9,042 nucleotides of DNA from an uncultured Muribaculaceae bacterium. GTDB taxonomy: Bacteria > Bacteroidota > Bacteroidia > Bacteroidales > Muribaculaceae. This document shows positions 1 through 7,972 of the stretch, piece by piece. How positions within the stretch are numbered: position 1 is the stretch's first letter; each line of letters opens with the position of its first letter. Under the pieces are notes generated by a model. That model was not told the origin of the DNA. It did no database searches and saw only the letters and a program-made list of their open reading frames with translations. Both the position numbers and the translations under genes were made by a program. Where the stretch lies: assembly GCA_948788915.1 (NCBI GenBank), contig CAQFOZ010000073.1, positions 1-9,042 on the forward strand, written 5' to 3'.

Positions 1-1593
1 GGCGGCGGATGGTGGGGCGATGCAGAGATGTTCGAGACCATTCTCGACGCTTTCGCCACTACCGGCGATCTACGCTATAAAGAGCTGTTCAACGAGCTGT
101 ATCTCAATTTCATCAGCCGTAATGGCTCTGACTGGAGCGACAACGAATACAACGACGACATCACATGGATGACTCTTGCATGTCTCCGTGCATATAAATA
201 TTTCGGCACTTCCGCTTATCTCAACATTGCCAGAGATAACTTCACACGCGTGTATAATCGTGCACATCAGCCTTTCGGTACCCTTATTTGGAAGCAAAGT
301 CAGGATAATAAACTTGGCACCAACTCTTGCATCAACTGTCCCGCTACCATTGCCGCCTGCTATCTTGGGCAGCTTACCGGCGACAAATCGTGGTACACCA
401 AGGCTTTGACCATCTATGCAGGTCAGCGCAAACTCCTGTTTAACGCCAACACCGGTGAAGTTTGGGACAGCCGCGCATGGAACAGCGACGGCTCCATGGC
501 GTCGGACTTCAACTCTTGGGTATCGACCTACAACCAGGGTACCATGCTCGGAGCAGCAGTGGCCCTCTATGATTATACCAAGGATGATATGTTTATCAGC
601 GATGCCAGAAAAATATACGAGCGTTCGCGCGACCACCTGACCAACAGCGACAAAATTATTAGTGTATGCCAGACCATCAATGGCGACTTGTGCGGTTTCA
701 AAGGTATCCTGATGCGTTATGTACGCGCCTATGCTGAGTCGCAGCACCTCGAAGAACCGATGCTCTGGCTTGAAAAAAATGCCTGGCATGCATATCAGAA
801 CGGTAATTCCAACGGCGTGATCTGGTCGGCATGGCTCACCAAAACGGCCGAAGACCTGAAGCGCATCGAGGGCAACGACCTCAAGGACGTAAACAACGAT
901 GCTTTCGGCTCGTCGACAGCTGTGTCGGTTGCTTTCAACGCGCATGTAAACCGCATGTTCAGTAAGAATGCGGCCGAAGGTCTCGAAGCAATGTACTTCG
1001 ACGACATCCAGTTTACCCAACTCGATGATCAGCATGCCGACGGCGACACACCCAACACCACGCCCACGTTTTTAACCAATGGCTACATCTGTTTCCGCAA
1101 CGTTGATTTCGGTAGCGAAGGCCTCAACCGGGCCATCGCGCGTACGAGTGCGGCCGGCGGACGCTCCTATATCAAGCTTTATGTCGACTCCATATCCGAT
1201 TCGGGCCTTTTGGGCCGAAGCACGGGATTTCTGGGCAAGCCCTGGCAGGAAGTAAGCATTGACACCGACCGCTCGCTCACCGGTGTCCATGATGTCTTTG
1301 TTCAATTTGTCGGCCCCGGCGTGCAGTTCCATAATATCCGATTCACCGGCGATGAAAGCGGCGTATTGAATATCTCCGCCCCAGGTGCCGCATCTATGCG
1401 TCTCAATGGGTGTGAACTCGTCATTGAGTCGACCGAAGATGCCATACTGAGCATATTTAATGTTGCGGGAGCGCTTGAAACATACACCAATGTAGTGGCA
1501 GGAACGACGTCGGTAACAGTGCAGACGGGCATCCATATCTGCCGCCTGAGCGGTAGCAATAGTGTTACCACTATCAAAGCAATCGTAAACTAA
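1..1593 (+). CDS. GH76 endo-alpha-1,6-mannanase with CBM6-like module, 5'-partial
   Basis: Likely exported glycoside hydrolase that cuts the alpha-1,6-linked mannose backbone of yeast-type mannan (established for GH76). The reading frame is open from base 1 (GGGWWGDAEM...), so the true start, signal peptide and first part of the (alpha/alpha)6 barrel lie outside the window. The first visible ATG is at 28. The adjacent aspartates expected of GH76 are in YNDDITWM (codons 154-159), and a later STYNQGTMLGAAVALY stretch (about 520-575) matches the family's conserved YNQG segment. After the catalytic part, about 985-1350 resembles a CBM6 beta-sandwich (ICFRNVDFG, then TGVHDVFVQFVG and HNIRF). The last ~75 residues form a small beta domain like Bacteroidales C-terminal sorting tails. 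The C10 peptidase starts 23 bp downstream, so co-transcription is likely. GH76 is a confident call, CBM6 moderate and the tail tentative. Confidence 0.85.
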   Translation, partial: GGGWWGDAEMFETILDAFATTGDLRYKELFNELYLNFISRNGSDWSDNEYNDDITWMTLACLRAYKYFGTSAYLNIARDNFTRVYNRAHQPFGTLIWKQSQDNKLGTNSCINCPATIAACYLGQLTGDKSWYTKALTIYAGQRKLLFNANTGEVWDSRAWNSDGSMASDFNSWVSTYNQGTMLGAAVALYDYTKDDMFISDARKIYERSRDHLTNSDKIISVCQTINGDLCGFKGILMRYVRAYAESQHLEEPMLWLEKNAWHAYQNGNSNGVIWSAWLTKTAEDLKRIEGNDLKDVNNDAFGSSTAVSVAFNAHVNRMFSKNAAEGLEAMYFDDIQFTQLDDQHADGDTPNTTPTFLTNGYICFRNVDFGSEGLNRAIARTSAAGGRSYIKLYVDSISDSGLLGRSTGFLGKPWQEVSIDTDRSLTGVHDVFVQFVGPGVQFHNIRFTGDESGVLNISAPGAASMRLNGCELVIESTEDAILSIFNVAGALETYTNVVAGTTSVTVQTGIHICRLSGSNSVTTIKAIVN

Positions 1594-1616
1594 TCACCTA
1601 AATAATTAGAAATCAG

Positions 1617-4457
1617 ATGAAGATATATCCCACCCTACTTATGCTTGCAGCCGGTTGCTCAATGGCGTATGCCGACGCCATTACAGAGCAGCAGGCCCTT
1701 GCAAATGCATGCATGTTCATCGAGCAGAGCGGCCCGCAGACCTCCATGCGCCGAGTTGCCGGCAAAAAGCCTGTGCTTACCAAGGCTTTGGAAGGCCGCG
1801 GCTTCTATGCTTTCAATATCAACGGCGATGCCGGCTATATCGTCACATCCGGCAGCGACCGCACGCAAGCGGTTCTGGGCTATTCCGACCACGGATCGCT
1901 CAATCCCGACAATATGCCCGAGCCATTGAAATATTGGCTCGAAAGCCTCGACAAAGCCGTCGAAAGCATTGAGGCCGGCATACCTCAGAAAAAAGTCCTC
2001 ACGGCCAACAATGTCGCACGCGTGGCCGACAAGACTGCCATCGCACCGTTGGTGACGTGCAAATGGAATCAGGGCGATCCCTTCAATATCATGACACCCT
2101 CGTATGTCGACCAGAACACCGGAGCCACCTACGCACATAGCGCCACTGGCTGCGTTGCTACCGCAACGACCCAGATAATGTACTACTGGAAATGGCCCCA
2201 GGACGCCTGCGCAGCAATTCCCTCATACACATACAACTGGTCGGGAAACGTCAGGACTACCGAAGCCCTGCCTCCGGTAGTGTTCGACTGGGATAACATG
2301 ACCGATACATACGACAGCCGGTCGAGCCAAAAATCAAAAGAAGCCGTAGCACAGCTGATGCTATACGCCGGCCACGGCATGCAGTCGGGTTATGCCGGGG
2401 CTACAGGTGCCACATCCTATAATGCACTCAATGCCCTCAAAAACTACTTTGGTTACAACAGGGATGCATATATAGCCGATCAGCTCAACTACACCTACCA
2501 GGAGTGGGAAGATCTGTTCTACAACGAACTCTCTGCCGGCCGTCCGCTGCTGATGGGTGCCGACAACTATGAACGTACAGGCGGTCATGAGTTTGTGGCC
2601 GACGGATATGACGGCAACGGCCTCTTCCACATCAACTGGGGATGGGGCGGCTGGGACGACGGATACTTCGTCCTCACCGTTATGGCTCCCGATAATCAAG
2701 GCATAGGTGGCTCTACAGATGCCAATGGCTATTCCATGGGACAGAACGTGTGTATCAACCTGTGGCCGGCTAATGTCGCACCGAGTCAGGAAACCGTCCG
2801 TGCCTCGATCTCCAATATCAGTGCCGGTCAAAGCAAGATACGCAAGAACTCCGACGGTGTATTCTCGCTAAGTTTCACCTACGATCTGCGTACCCTCCTG
2901 ATGAATCAGTATACCGTCGAGCATGCATTCCGCCTGACAGCCGACGACAATACCATCGTTGACGACGCCATTTCCGCTGCTAAATATGTAATGTATCCGT
3001 CGTACCGCTATAATTTCAATGCTTCGATAAAGCTGCAGAACCTTGCCGACGGCACTTACAAGCTGTCGGGCATTTCCCGACTGGCCGACAGCCAGGAATG
3101 GCTGGCCGACGACCATTCCGACAGAAACTATATACAGCTTGTCGTCAGCGGTGATGAAATGACCGTTGAAGTCAAACCCGGCATGGGCAGCAAACTTGTG
3201 GTCAATTCGCTCAATCTCGAGGGTGCCACCGAAGTCGGACAATGGCAAAAAGTAGTCTACAACATTACCAACAACGGCAATGATTTCTACGGCGAGACTT
3301 ATCTCTTTGTTGATGGTAAACTTTCTTCAGGCAACACCATAAGTATCCCCGCCGGCGCTACCGCCGATATTTACTACAAATTTCAGCCTGCCAACAACCT
3401 GGGCGTACACAATTTCCTGCTGTCGTCTTCGACCAACGTCAGTGCGTCGAGCACAATAAGCGATATCGACCGCATGTTTAATCTCGACTGTATGTGGAAG
3501 GCCGACGGCACCATGATGGCGCTTCCCAAGATTGGGACTTCAAGTTACGAGGTTCCTGCAGATATTGCGGCACTGTATCTATACGGTTCGTCGCCCCGCT
3601 CCATCGCCGTTAGCAGCGCCAACCCCAACCTCGTGCTATATTACGACGAGAATGTTAAGATCTCAAACCGAATGGAAACGATCATGCGCAAGTATATAAC
3701 CAATATCGTTATAGGCGGCAAGGCCGTGGAAGCCGGATTCAAAGATGGCTATAATGTATACATACCCATGGCGTTCACGGCCCAGACGGCAAGCTACACA
3801 AGAGAGAATATGCCCACATGGAGTACACTTGCGCTGCCCTTCGATGTCGACCGGATCGATATCGAAGGTGTTCAGGTCGATTGGTTTACTTCCAAGGACG
3901 ACCTCGACAAGAAAATCTTTGTGAAACGTTTTGCAGGCAACCGTGCCGCTCAACTGCGTTTCTCACATACCTCCGAAATAAAGGCAAATACACCTTATTT
4001 CGTCGGTCTTGCGGGCAATCTCAACGGTTCCTCGTTCGACCACACAGGCAAGAACGTCACATTCTCAGGCTCCAATGTACTTGTAGAGATATCCGGAGAA
4101 CACACCGACAACTTTGTGCCCAAGAACGTAAAGATGTTGCCGTGCTATTCTACCGGCTCCAAGGACAAGATGTTCGGCATCGACGAAAATTTAGAAAACT
4201 TTGTGCCGGTCGATAAACTCGAGCCATTCCATGCCTACGTCAACACCACCAGTAGCGCTACAAGCTATTCAATCTACTATGACGAAGGTGAAGGCCAAAG
4301 CGGCGTCGAAGACGTTGCCGTTGACATCGAAGGCATTTCGCCCCAAGCTCCTGTATATAATCTCCAGGGAGTGCCTACGGGTACTTACGCGGATTTTGAC
4401 AGTCTCCGACCGGGCCTCTACATTGTGGCCGGCCGCAAAATCTTCAAGAATCAATAA
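1617..4457 (+). CDS. Secreted C10 (streptopain/SpeB-like) cysteine peptidase, multidomain
   Basis: Predicted exported papain-fold cysteine protease. Residues 1-19 form a short signal peptide, with probable cleavage at AYA/D. Residues ~20-140 resemble the Spi/C10 inhibitory propeptide (GFYAFNINGDAGYIVTSGSD, then VLGYSDHGSL). The catalytic domain runs ~141-390. Cys179 lies in ATGCVATATTQIMYYWKWP and His324 in GGHEFVADGYD, followed by the FHINWGWGGWDDGYF loop (337-351) typical of C10. Beyond it are about 500 residues of beta-rich sequence, including a CARDB/Ig-like stretch at ~539-605 (VVYNITNNGNDFYGETYLFV). The last ~50 residues (VYNLQGVPTG..LRPGLYIVAGRKIF) match a common Bacteroidales C-terminal tail associated with export or surface anchoring. 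At 946 residues it is much longer than streptopain (about 400). All catalytic residues are present. The ATG at 1617 is chosen because it gives the signal peptide; no Shine-Dalgarno is visible. The substrate is unknown; the adjacent GH76 suggests glycoproteins or mannoproteins. Confidence 0.9.
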   Translation: MKIYPTLLMLAAGCSMAYADAITEQQALANACMFIEQSGPQTSMRRVAGKKPVLTKALEGRGFYAFNINGDAGYIVTSGSDRTQAVLGYSDHGSLNPDNMPEPLKYWLESLDKAVESIEAGIPQKKVLTANNVARVADKTAIAPLVTCKWNQGDPFNIMTPSYVDQNTGATYAHSATGCVATATTQIMYYWKWPQDACAAIPSYTYNWSGNVRTTEALPPVVFDWDNMTDTYDSRSSQKSKEAVAQLMLYAGHGMQSGYAGATGATSYNALNALKNYFGYNRDAYIADQLNYTYQEWEDLFYNELSAGRPLLMGADNYERTGGHEFVADGYDGNGLFHINWGWGGWDDGYFVLTVMAPDNQGIGGSTDANGYSMGQNVCINLWPANVAPSQETVRASISNISAGQSKIRKNSDGVFSLSFTYDLRTLLMNQYTVEHAFRLTADDNTIVDDAISAAKYVMYPSYRYNFNASIKLQNLADGTYKLSGISRLADSQEWLADDHSDRNYIQLVVSGDEMTVEVKPGMGSKLVVNSLNLEGATEVGQWQKVVYNITNNGNDFYGETYLFVDGKLSSGNTISIPAGATADIYYKFQPANNLGVHNFLLSSSTNVSASSTISDIDRMFNLDCMWKADGTMMALPKIGTSSYEVPADIAALYLYGSSPRSIAVSSANPNLVLYYDENVKISNRMETIMRKYITNIVIGGKAVEAGFKDGYNVYIPMAFTAQTASYTRENMPTWSTLALPFDVDRIDIEGVQVDWFTSKDDLDKKIFVKRFAGNRAAQLRFSHTSEIKANTPYFVGLAGNLNGSSFDHTGKNVTFSGSNVLVEISGEHTDNFVPKNVKMLPCYSTGSKDKMFGIDENLENFVPVDKLEPFHAYVNTTSSATSYSIYYDEGEGQSGVEDVAVDIEGISPQAPVYNLQGVPTGTYADFDSLRPGLYIVAGRKIFKNQ

Positions 4458-4497
4458 TTGCGGTCCGACACAACTTTTTGATTATACTGAAAATAAG
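4458..4497 (+). other. Putative recombination or deletion junction
   Basis: This 40-bp stretch lies between the stop of the C10 peptidase gene and the first recognisable residues of the GH92 relic. Upstream coding sequence is GC-rich (one sampled line in the C10 gene is 36/60 G+C). Downstream genes are more AT-rich (sampled lines in the kinase and GH92 are 25/60 and 24/60). I see no convincing promoter or terminator in it; the weak inverted match around 4433-4463 overlaps the end of the peptidase gene. The junction is an inference from the relic and the composition change. Confidence 0.4.
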
Positions 4498-4662
4498 GGC
4501 CGACGCCGATTCATGGACGGCAAGCCCTATATTCCGACTTATTTTAAATTAGATGACCTCAAATCAGGCAAACATATCATCATCAAGAAAAGCGCTAAGC
4601 CAAACCCTGAGTGGGGTAAGGACGAAAAAGATTATCCATACCCATTCTCTCGAAATAAATAA
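4498..4662 (+). pseudogene. Relic of the C-terminal end of a GH92 alpha-mannosidase
   Basis: An in-frame tail encodes RRFMDGKPYIPTYFKLDDLK, then SGKHIIIKKSAKPNPEWGK and an end at YPYPFSRNK, stopping at 4660-4662. It aligns by eye with the C-terminus of the intact GH92 downstream (VRFNGEPYEKSYIEFDQIKN, then GGTLEFVMDATPSETFG), sharing the pattern R-F-x-G-x-P-Y-x-x-(S/T)-Y-x-x-x-D-x-(I/L)-K-x-G. This stretch closes the GH92 beta domain. Nothing upstream encodes the rest of such an enzyme: the same frame before 4498 only shadows the C10 peptidase gene. The stop is 21 bp before the ROK start, as expected if a complete GH92 gene once preceded the kinase in this operon. It could instead be a small expressed ORF from the ATG at 4513, but that is less likely. 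Homology is a visual inference. Confidence 0.6.
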
Positions 4663-4683
4663 CCATCACATAATATAATAACC

Positions 4684-5793
4684 ATGTATAGAACTGATAA
4701 ACGAATTGTCATTACACTTGATGCCGGCGGTACTAACCTGGTATTCGGTGCAATGCGTGGATGTGAATATATCACCACGCCAATAACCTATCCGTCAAAC
4801 GCCCATGACCTTGATTTGTGTCTCGCAACTATCGTCAAAGGTTTTAAAGAAGTCATCGAGTCGCTTGATGAAAAACCTGTGGCAATAAGTTTCGCATTCC
4901 CCGGTCCGGCCGATTATCCCAATGGCATTATTGGCGGTTATCTGCCCAATTTCCCATCGTTCCGCAACGGAGTTGCCTTAGGTCCGTATCTTGAACGTGA
5001 GTTTGGTATCCCTGTATATATTAATAATGATGGAGACCTCTTTGCCTATGGCGAGGCATTGTGCGGCGCGCTGCCGGCCATCAATAAGAAACTTAAGGCA
5101 AGTGGTAGCGCCAAGCAATATAATAACCTCATCGGTTATACATTCGGTACAGGTTTTGGTGTCGGCATTGTTGTAGATGGCAAACTGAACCGCGGTGATA
5201 ACTCCTGTGTAGAGACATTCTGTCTGCCTCATAAGACCAAGCATGGCATAATGGCAGAGGAGGGAGTGTCGGTTCGCGCTATAAAGCGTGTATATCGCGA
5301 ACTTAGCGGTGACGAACGCACTGACCTTACACCTAAGGACATTTGTGAGATTGCTGATGGCAAACAGTCTGGTGACTCAGAAGCAGCCAAGAAGGCTTTC
5401 GCAGAAATGGGTGAGACCGCCGGTTTCTCTATGGCCTTGGCAGCCTCTCTTATTGACGGCATTATAGTAATCGGCGGTGGCATAACAGCAGCGCGCCATC
5501 TAATGATTGACGCAATTCTCAAAGAATTAAGAGGTACAGTATGCACGCTTGACGGCACAATGGTCAAGTGTGTGCAGCCGGAAGTGTTCTACCTTGACAA
5601 TCCAGAAGAATTTGAAAAATTCTCAGCTGGCGCACGTCAGACCATAATGATTCCAGGTACGGATATCCAGGTGATATATGATCCCATGAAACGACTTGGC
5701 GTAGTGTTCTCTGAAATTGGAGCCAGCAAGGCAATATCAGCTGGTGCTTACGCTTTTGCATTATCACAACTTGACTCAAAGGACGTTGAATAA
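4684..5793 (+). CDS. ROK-family sugar kinase (probable manno/hexokinase), divergent
   Basis: Cytoplasmic kinase of the ROK (repressor, ORF, kinase) fold, 369 residues, longer than typical ROK kinases (about 300). The phosphate-binding loop is LDAGGTNLVFG (Asp13-Asn18), the conserved AFPGPADYP follows at 71-79, the probable catalytic base is Asp116 in VYINNDGDLFAYGE, the second glycine-rich motif is GYTFGTGFGVGIVVDG (151-166), and the adenosine-region signature is IVIGGGI (261-267). The usual ROK zinc site (CxCGxxGC) is absent; the corresponding region reads NSCVETFCLPHKTKHGIMAE. There is no N-terminal helix-turn-helix, so this is a kinase and not an Nag/XylR repressor. With GH92, a sugar transporter and manA downstream, phosphorylation of mannose to mannose-6-phosphate is the simplest role, though glucose or fructose is possible. 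The start region is AT-rich with no Shine-Dalgarno. The 3' end overlaps the GH92 start by 8 bp. Confidence 0.85.
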   Translation: MYRTDKRIVITLDAGGTNLVFGAMRGCEYITTPITYPSNAHDLDLCLATIVKGFKEVIESLDEKPVAISFAFPGPADYPNGIIGGYLPNFPSFRNGVALGPYLEREFGIPVYINNDGDLFAYGEALCGALPAINKKLKASGSAKQYNNLIGYTFGTGFGVGIVVDGKLNRGDNSCVETFCLPHKTKHGIMAEEGVSVRAIKRVYRELSGDERTDLTPKDICEIADGKQSGDSEAAKKAFAEMGETAGFSMALAASLIDGIIVIGGGITAARHLMIDAILKELRGTVCTLDGTMVKCVQPEVFYLDNPEEFEKFSAGARQTIMIPGTDIQVIYDPMKRLGVVFSEIGASKAISAGAYAFALSQLDSKDVE

Positions 5794-7972
5794 TATAGGG
5801 AAGTTGCTTGTGGGTATAACATTGCCCCTTTTAGGAATATCGTGTTCAGATAGCCATAATAAAGACTCTGAAACGCACTTTACCGACTATGTGAACCCAT
5901 TTATCGGTACTGGCGATCACGGCCATGTGTTTTTGGGGGCAAATGTGCCTTTCGGCATGGTTCAATTAGGCCCCTCACAATTTGTTAAAGGATGGGACTG
6001 GTGTTCAGGCTACCACGCTTCAGATTCAACCCTTCTCGGCTTCAGCCATACCCATTTAAGTGGGACGGGTATAGGCGACTTAGGCGATATATTAGTGCTG
6101 CCTGTCATAAACAAAGAAGATACCAGCTCAGCATTTACCCACGATAAAGAAGTGTGTCGTCCCGGTTACTATAGTGTTGTACTTGACGATTCTGGAATTA
6201 ATGCAGAACTGACAGCCACCACACGCACCGGATTTCACCGCTATACCTTCCCGGCTGACGCTGACACAGCCTATGTCAAATTAAATTTGACCTATGGTAT
6301 AGGCTGGGACAAGCCTACCGAAACCCAGATTGTGGTTGAAAACGATAGCACTGTTTCCGGCTACCGCTACTCAAAAGGATGGGCGAGAAACCAGAAAATC
6401 TATTTCACAGCTCAGTTCTCACAGCCGTTCGTCGCTCATTATGGCGACAATAGGGACATGACTTTTGCCTTTGACGCGAATTCATCACCTCTGTTTATGA
6501 AGGTTGGCGTTTCGCCTGTAAGTGTAGAAAATTCAAAGCTTAATCTCACGACCGAGAACAGTGGCTGGGACTTCGATGCAGTTGCCAAATCGGCTGATGA
6601 ATCGTGGAACAAACAGCTCGCCAAGATTGATGTCAAAAGTAACAGCGATACCGACAAACGTAAATTCTATACGGCTTTATATCACACTATGTTTGCCCCG
6701 GCGGTATTCAGCGACGTAAATGGTGATTATCGTGGTGCTGATGGTCAGAATTATAATACCGATGGTAAATTCGCAGATTACACCATATTCTCTCTTTGGG
6801 ATACATATCGTGCGGCTCATCCACTCTCAACTATCATACATCCTGATTTGCAAGGAGATTATGCCAACACCTTTATAAACATCTATCGTCAGCAGGGTAA
6901 ATTACCCGTATGGCATCTGCACGGTAATGAAACAAATTGCATGATTGGCAATCCGGGAGTTATCGTTTTAGGCGACTTGTTGATGAAGGGCTTTGTAAGT
7001 GACTCAGCAGGGGCTTATGAAGCTATGAAGGTATCTTGTCTGCTTGACGAACGCTCGCTCGGCGCGTTGAAACAATATGGCTACGTGCCATATGATGCAC
7101 CCGGATGCGATGAAAGTGTGGCAAAAGGTCTTGAATATGCCATTGCTGACAATGCCGTTGCCAAAGTTGCTGCCCTGCTCGGAGAGGAAGAAGACCAGAA
7201 TTATTTTGAAGAGAGAGCCGCTTCATACAGCAAATATTTTGACAGTGAGACCAATTTCATGCGCGGAAAATCTATGGACGGAAAATTCCGTGACGAGGTA
7301 TTTAATCCGTTTGCGACTACACACAGAGCCGATGACTATTGCGAGGGCAATGGTTGGCAATATGTATGGCTTGTACCCCATGACCCACATGGACTTATCA
7401 ATCTGTTTAGCTCAGAAGAAGAGTTTGTCAACAAGCTTGATTCGCTTTTCACGGTTGAAGGACAGCTCGGTGACGATGCATCGCCAGACATCAGCGGCTT
7501 GATTGGCCAATATGCCCATGGTAACGAGCCGAGTCACCACACGGTCTATTTATATAATTATGTGGGACAGCCATATAAGGCTGCGCCTATCCTCCGTCAG
7601 ATAATGAATGATTTATACAATGACGGTATGGCAGGTTTGTGCGGCAACGAAGATGTCGGACAAATGTCGGCATGGTTTGTATTGTCTTCTATGGGATTGT
7701 ATCAAGTGGAACCGACAGGCGGAAAATTTGTGTTCGGTACTCCTTTGTTTGATTCTGCCATTGTTGAAGTGGGAGATGGAAAGAGGTTGGAAATACAGGC
7801 TCATAATAATTCGGCTGATAACATCTATATACAGGAAGTCAGATTCAACGGAGAGCCTTACGAAAAATCATATATCGAATTTGACCAAATAAAGAATGGC
7901 GGAACACTTGAATTTGTAATGGATGCAACTCCGTCAGAGACATTTGGAGTAAACAATGATGCAAGACCGTAG
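5786..7972 (+). CDS. GH92 exo-alpha-mannosidase, predicted lipoprotein
   Basis: Calcium-dependent inverting exo-alpha-mannosidase that trims alpha-linked mannose from mannan or high-mannose N-glycans (known for GH92). I place the start at TTG 5786, giving 728 residues that begin with a compact lipoprotein signal (NNIGKLLVGITLPLLGISC, Cys20). An ATG at 5717 in the same frame would add 23 residues before this signal and overlap the kinase by 77 bp. The mature N-terminus shows the GH92 signature YVNPFIGTGDHGHVFLGANV and GFSHTHLSGTGIGDLGD; the N-terminal beta-sandwich is ~30-250 and the (alpha/alpha)6 barrel follows. Glu520 in YCEGNGWQY corresponds to the family general acid. Glu581 in HGNEPSHH and Asp623 in GNEDVGQMSAWFV match the calcium/substrate and base positions. 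The C-terminus is complete. The EGNxWQY-type active site suggests alpha-1,2 activity, but linkage cannot be fixed from sequence. Its end overlaps the transporter start by 17 bp. Confidence 0.92.
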   Translation: MNNIGKLLVGITLPLLGISCSDSHNKDSETHFTDYVNPFIGTGDHGHVFLGANVPFGMVQLGPSQFVKGWDWCSGYHASDSTLLGFSHTHLSGTGIGDLGDILVLPVINKEDTSSAFTHDKEVCRPGYYSVVLDDSGINAELTATTRTGFHRYTFPADADTAYVKLNLTYGIGWDKPTETQIVVENDSTVSGYRYSKGWARNQKIYFTAQFSQPFVAHYGDNRDMTFAFDANSSPLFMKVGVSPVSVENSKLNLTTENSGWDFDAVAKSADESWNKQLAKIDVKSNSDTDKRKFYTALYHTMFAPAVFSDVNGDYRGADGQNYNTDGKFADYTIFSLWDTYRAAHPLSTIIHPDLQGDYANTFINIYRQQGKLPVWHLHGNETNCMIGNPGVIVLGDLLMKGFVSDSAGAYEAMKVSCLLDERSLGALKQYGYVPYDAPGCDESVAKGLEYAIADNAVAKVAALLGEEEDQNYFEERAASYSKYFDSETNFMRGKSMDGKFRDEVFNPFATTHRADDYCEGNGWQYVWLVPHDPHGLINLFSSEEEFVNKLDSLFTVEGQLGDDASPDISGLIGQYAHGNEPSHHTVYLYNYVGQPYKAAPILRQIMNDLYNDGMAGLCGNEDVGQMSAWFVLSSMGLYQVEPTGGKFVFGTPLFDSAIVEVGDGKRLEIQAHNNSADNIYIQEVRFNGEPYEKSYIEFDQIKNGGTLEFVMDATPSETFGVNNDARP

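Noticed and set aside
70..1035. Long open frame on the minus strand (321 codons)
   Set aside because: It lies entirely antisense to the well-supported GH76 gene, has no recognisable motifs, and is typical of shadow frames in GC-rich coding DNA.
1617..1676. Lipoprotein signal on the C10 peptidase (Cys14)
   Set aside because: The residues before Cys14 are A-A-G and the hydrophobic stretch before it is very short. A standard signal peptide with cleavage after AYA is more likely.
3818..4216. Arginine/cysteine-rich + strand frame within the C10 gene
   Set aside because: It is an out-of-frame shadow of the peptidase with biased low-complexity composition and no domain pattern.
4431..4490. Rho-independent terminator after the C10 gene
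   Set aside because: The partial pairing of CCGCAA with TTGCGG has a ~20-nt loop and an interrupted stem, overlaps the coding end, and the T-run is short and displaced.
4201..4512. Extending the GH92 relic upstream into the C10 peptidase gene
   Set aside because: Before about 4498 the frame encodes nothing resembling GH92 and simply overlaps the C-terminal coding region of the peptidase.
4458..4683. Bacteroides-type promoter (TTTG / TAnnTTTG) before the ROK kinase
   Set aside because: AT-rich stretches are present but no correctly spaced pair of elements could be found by eye.
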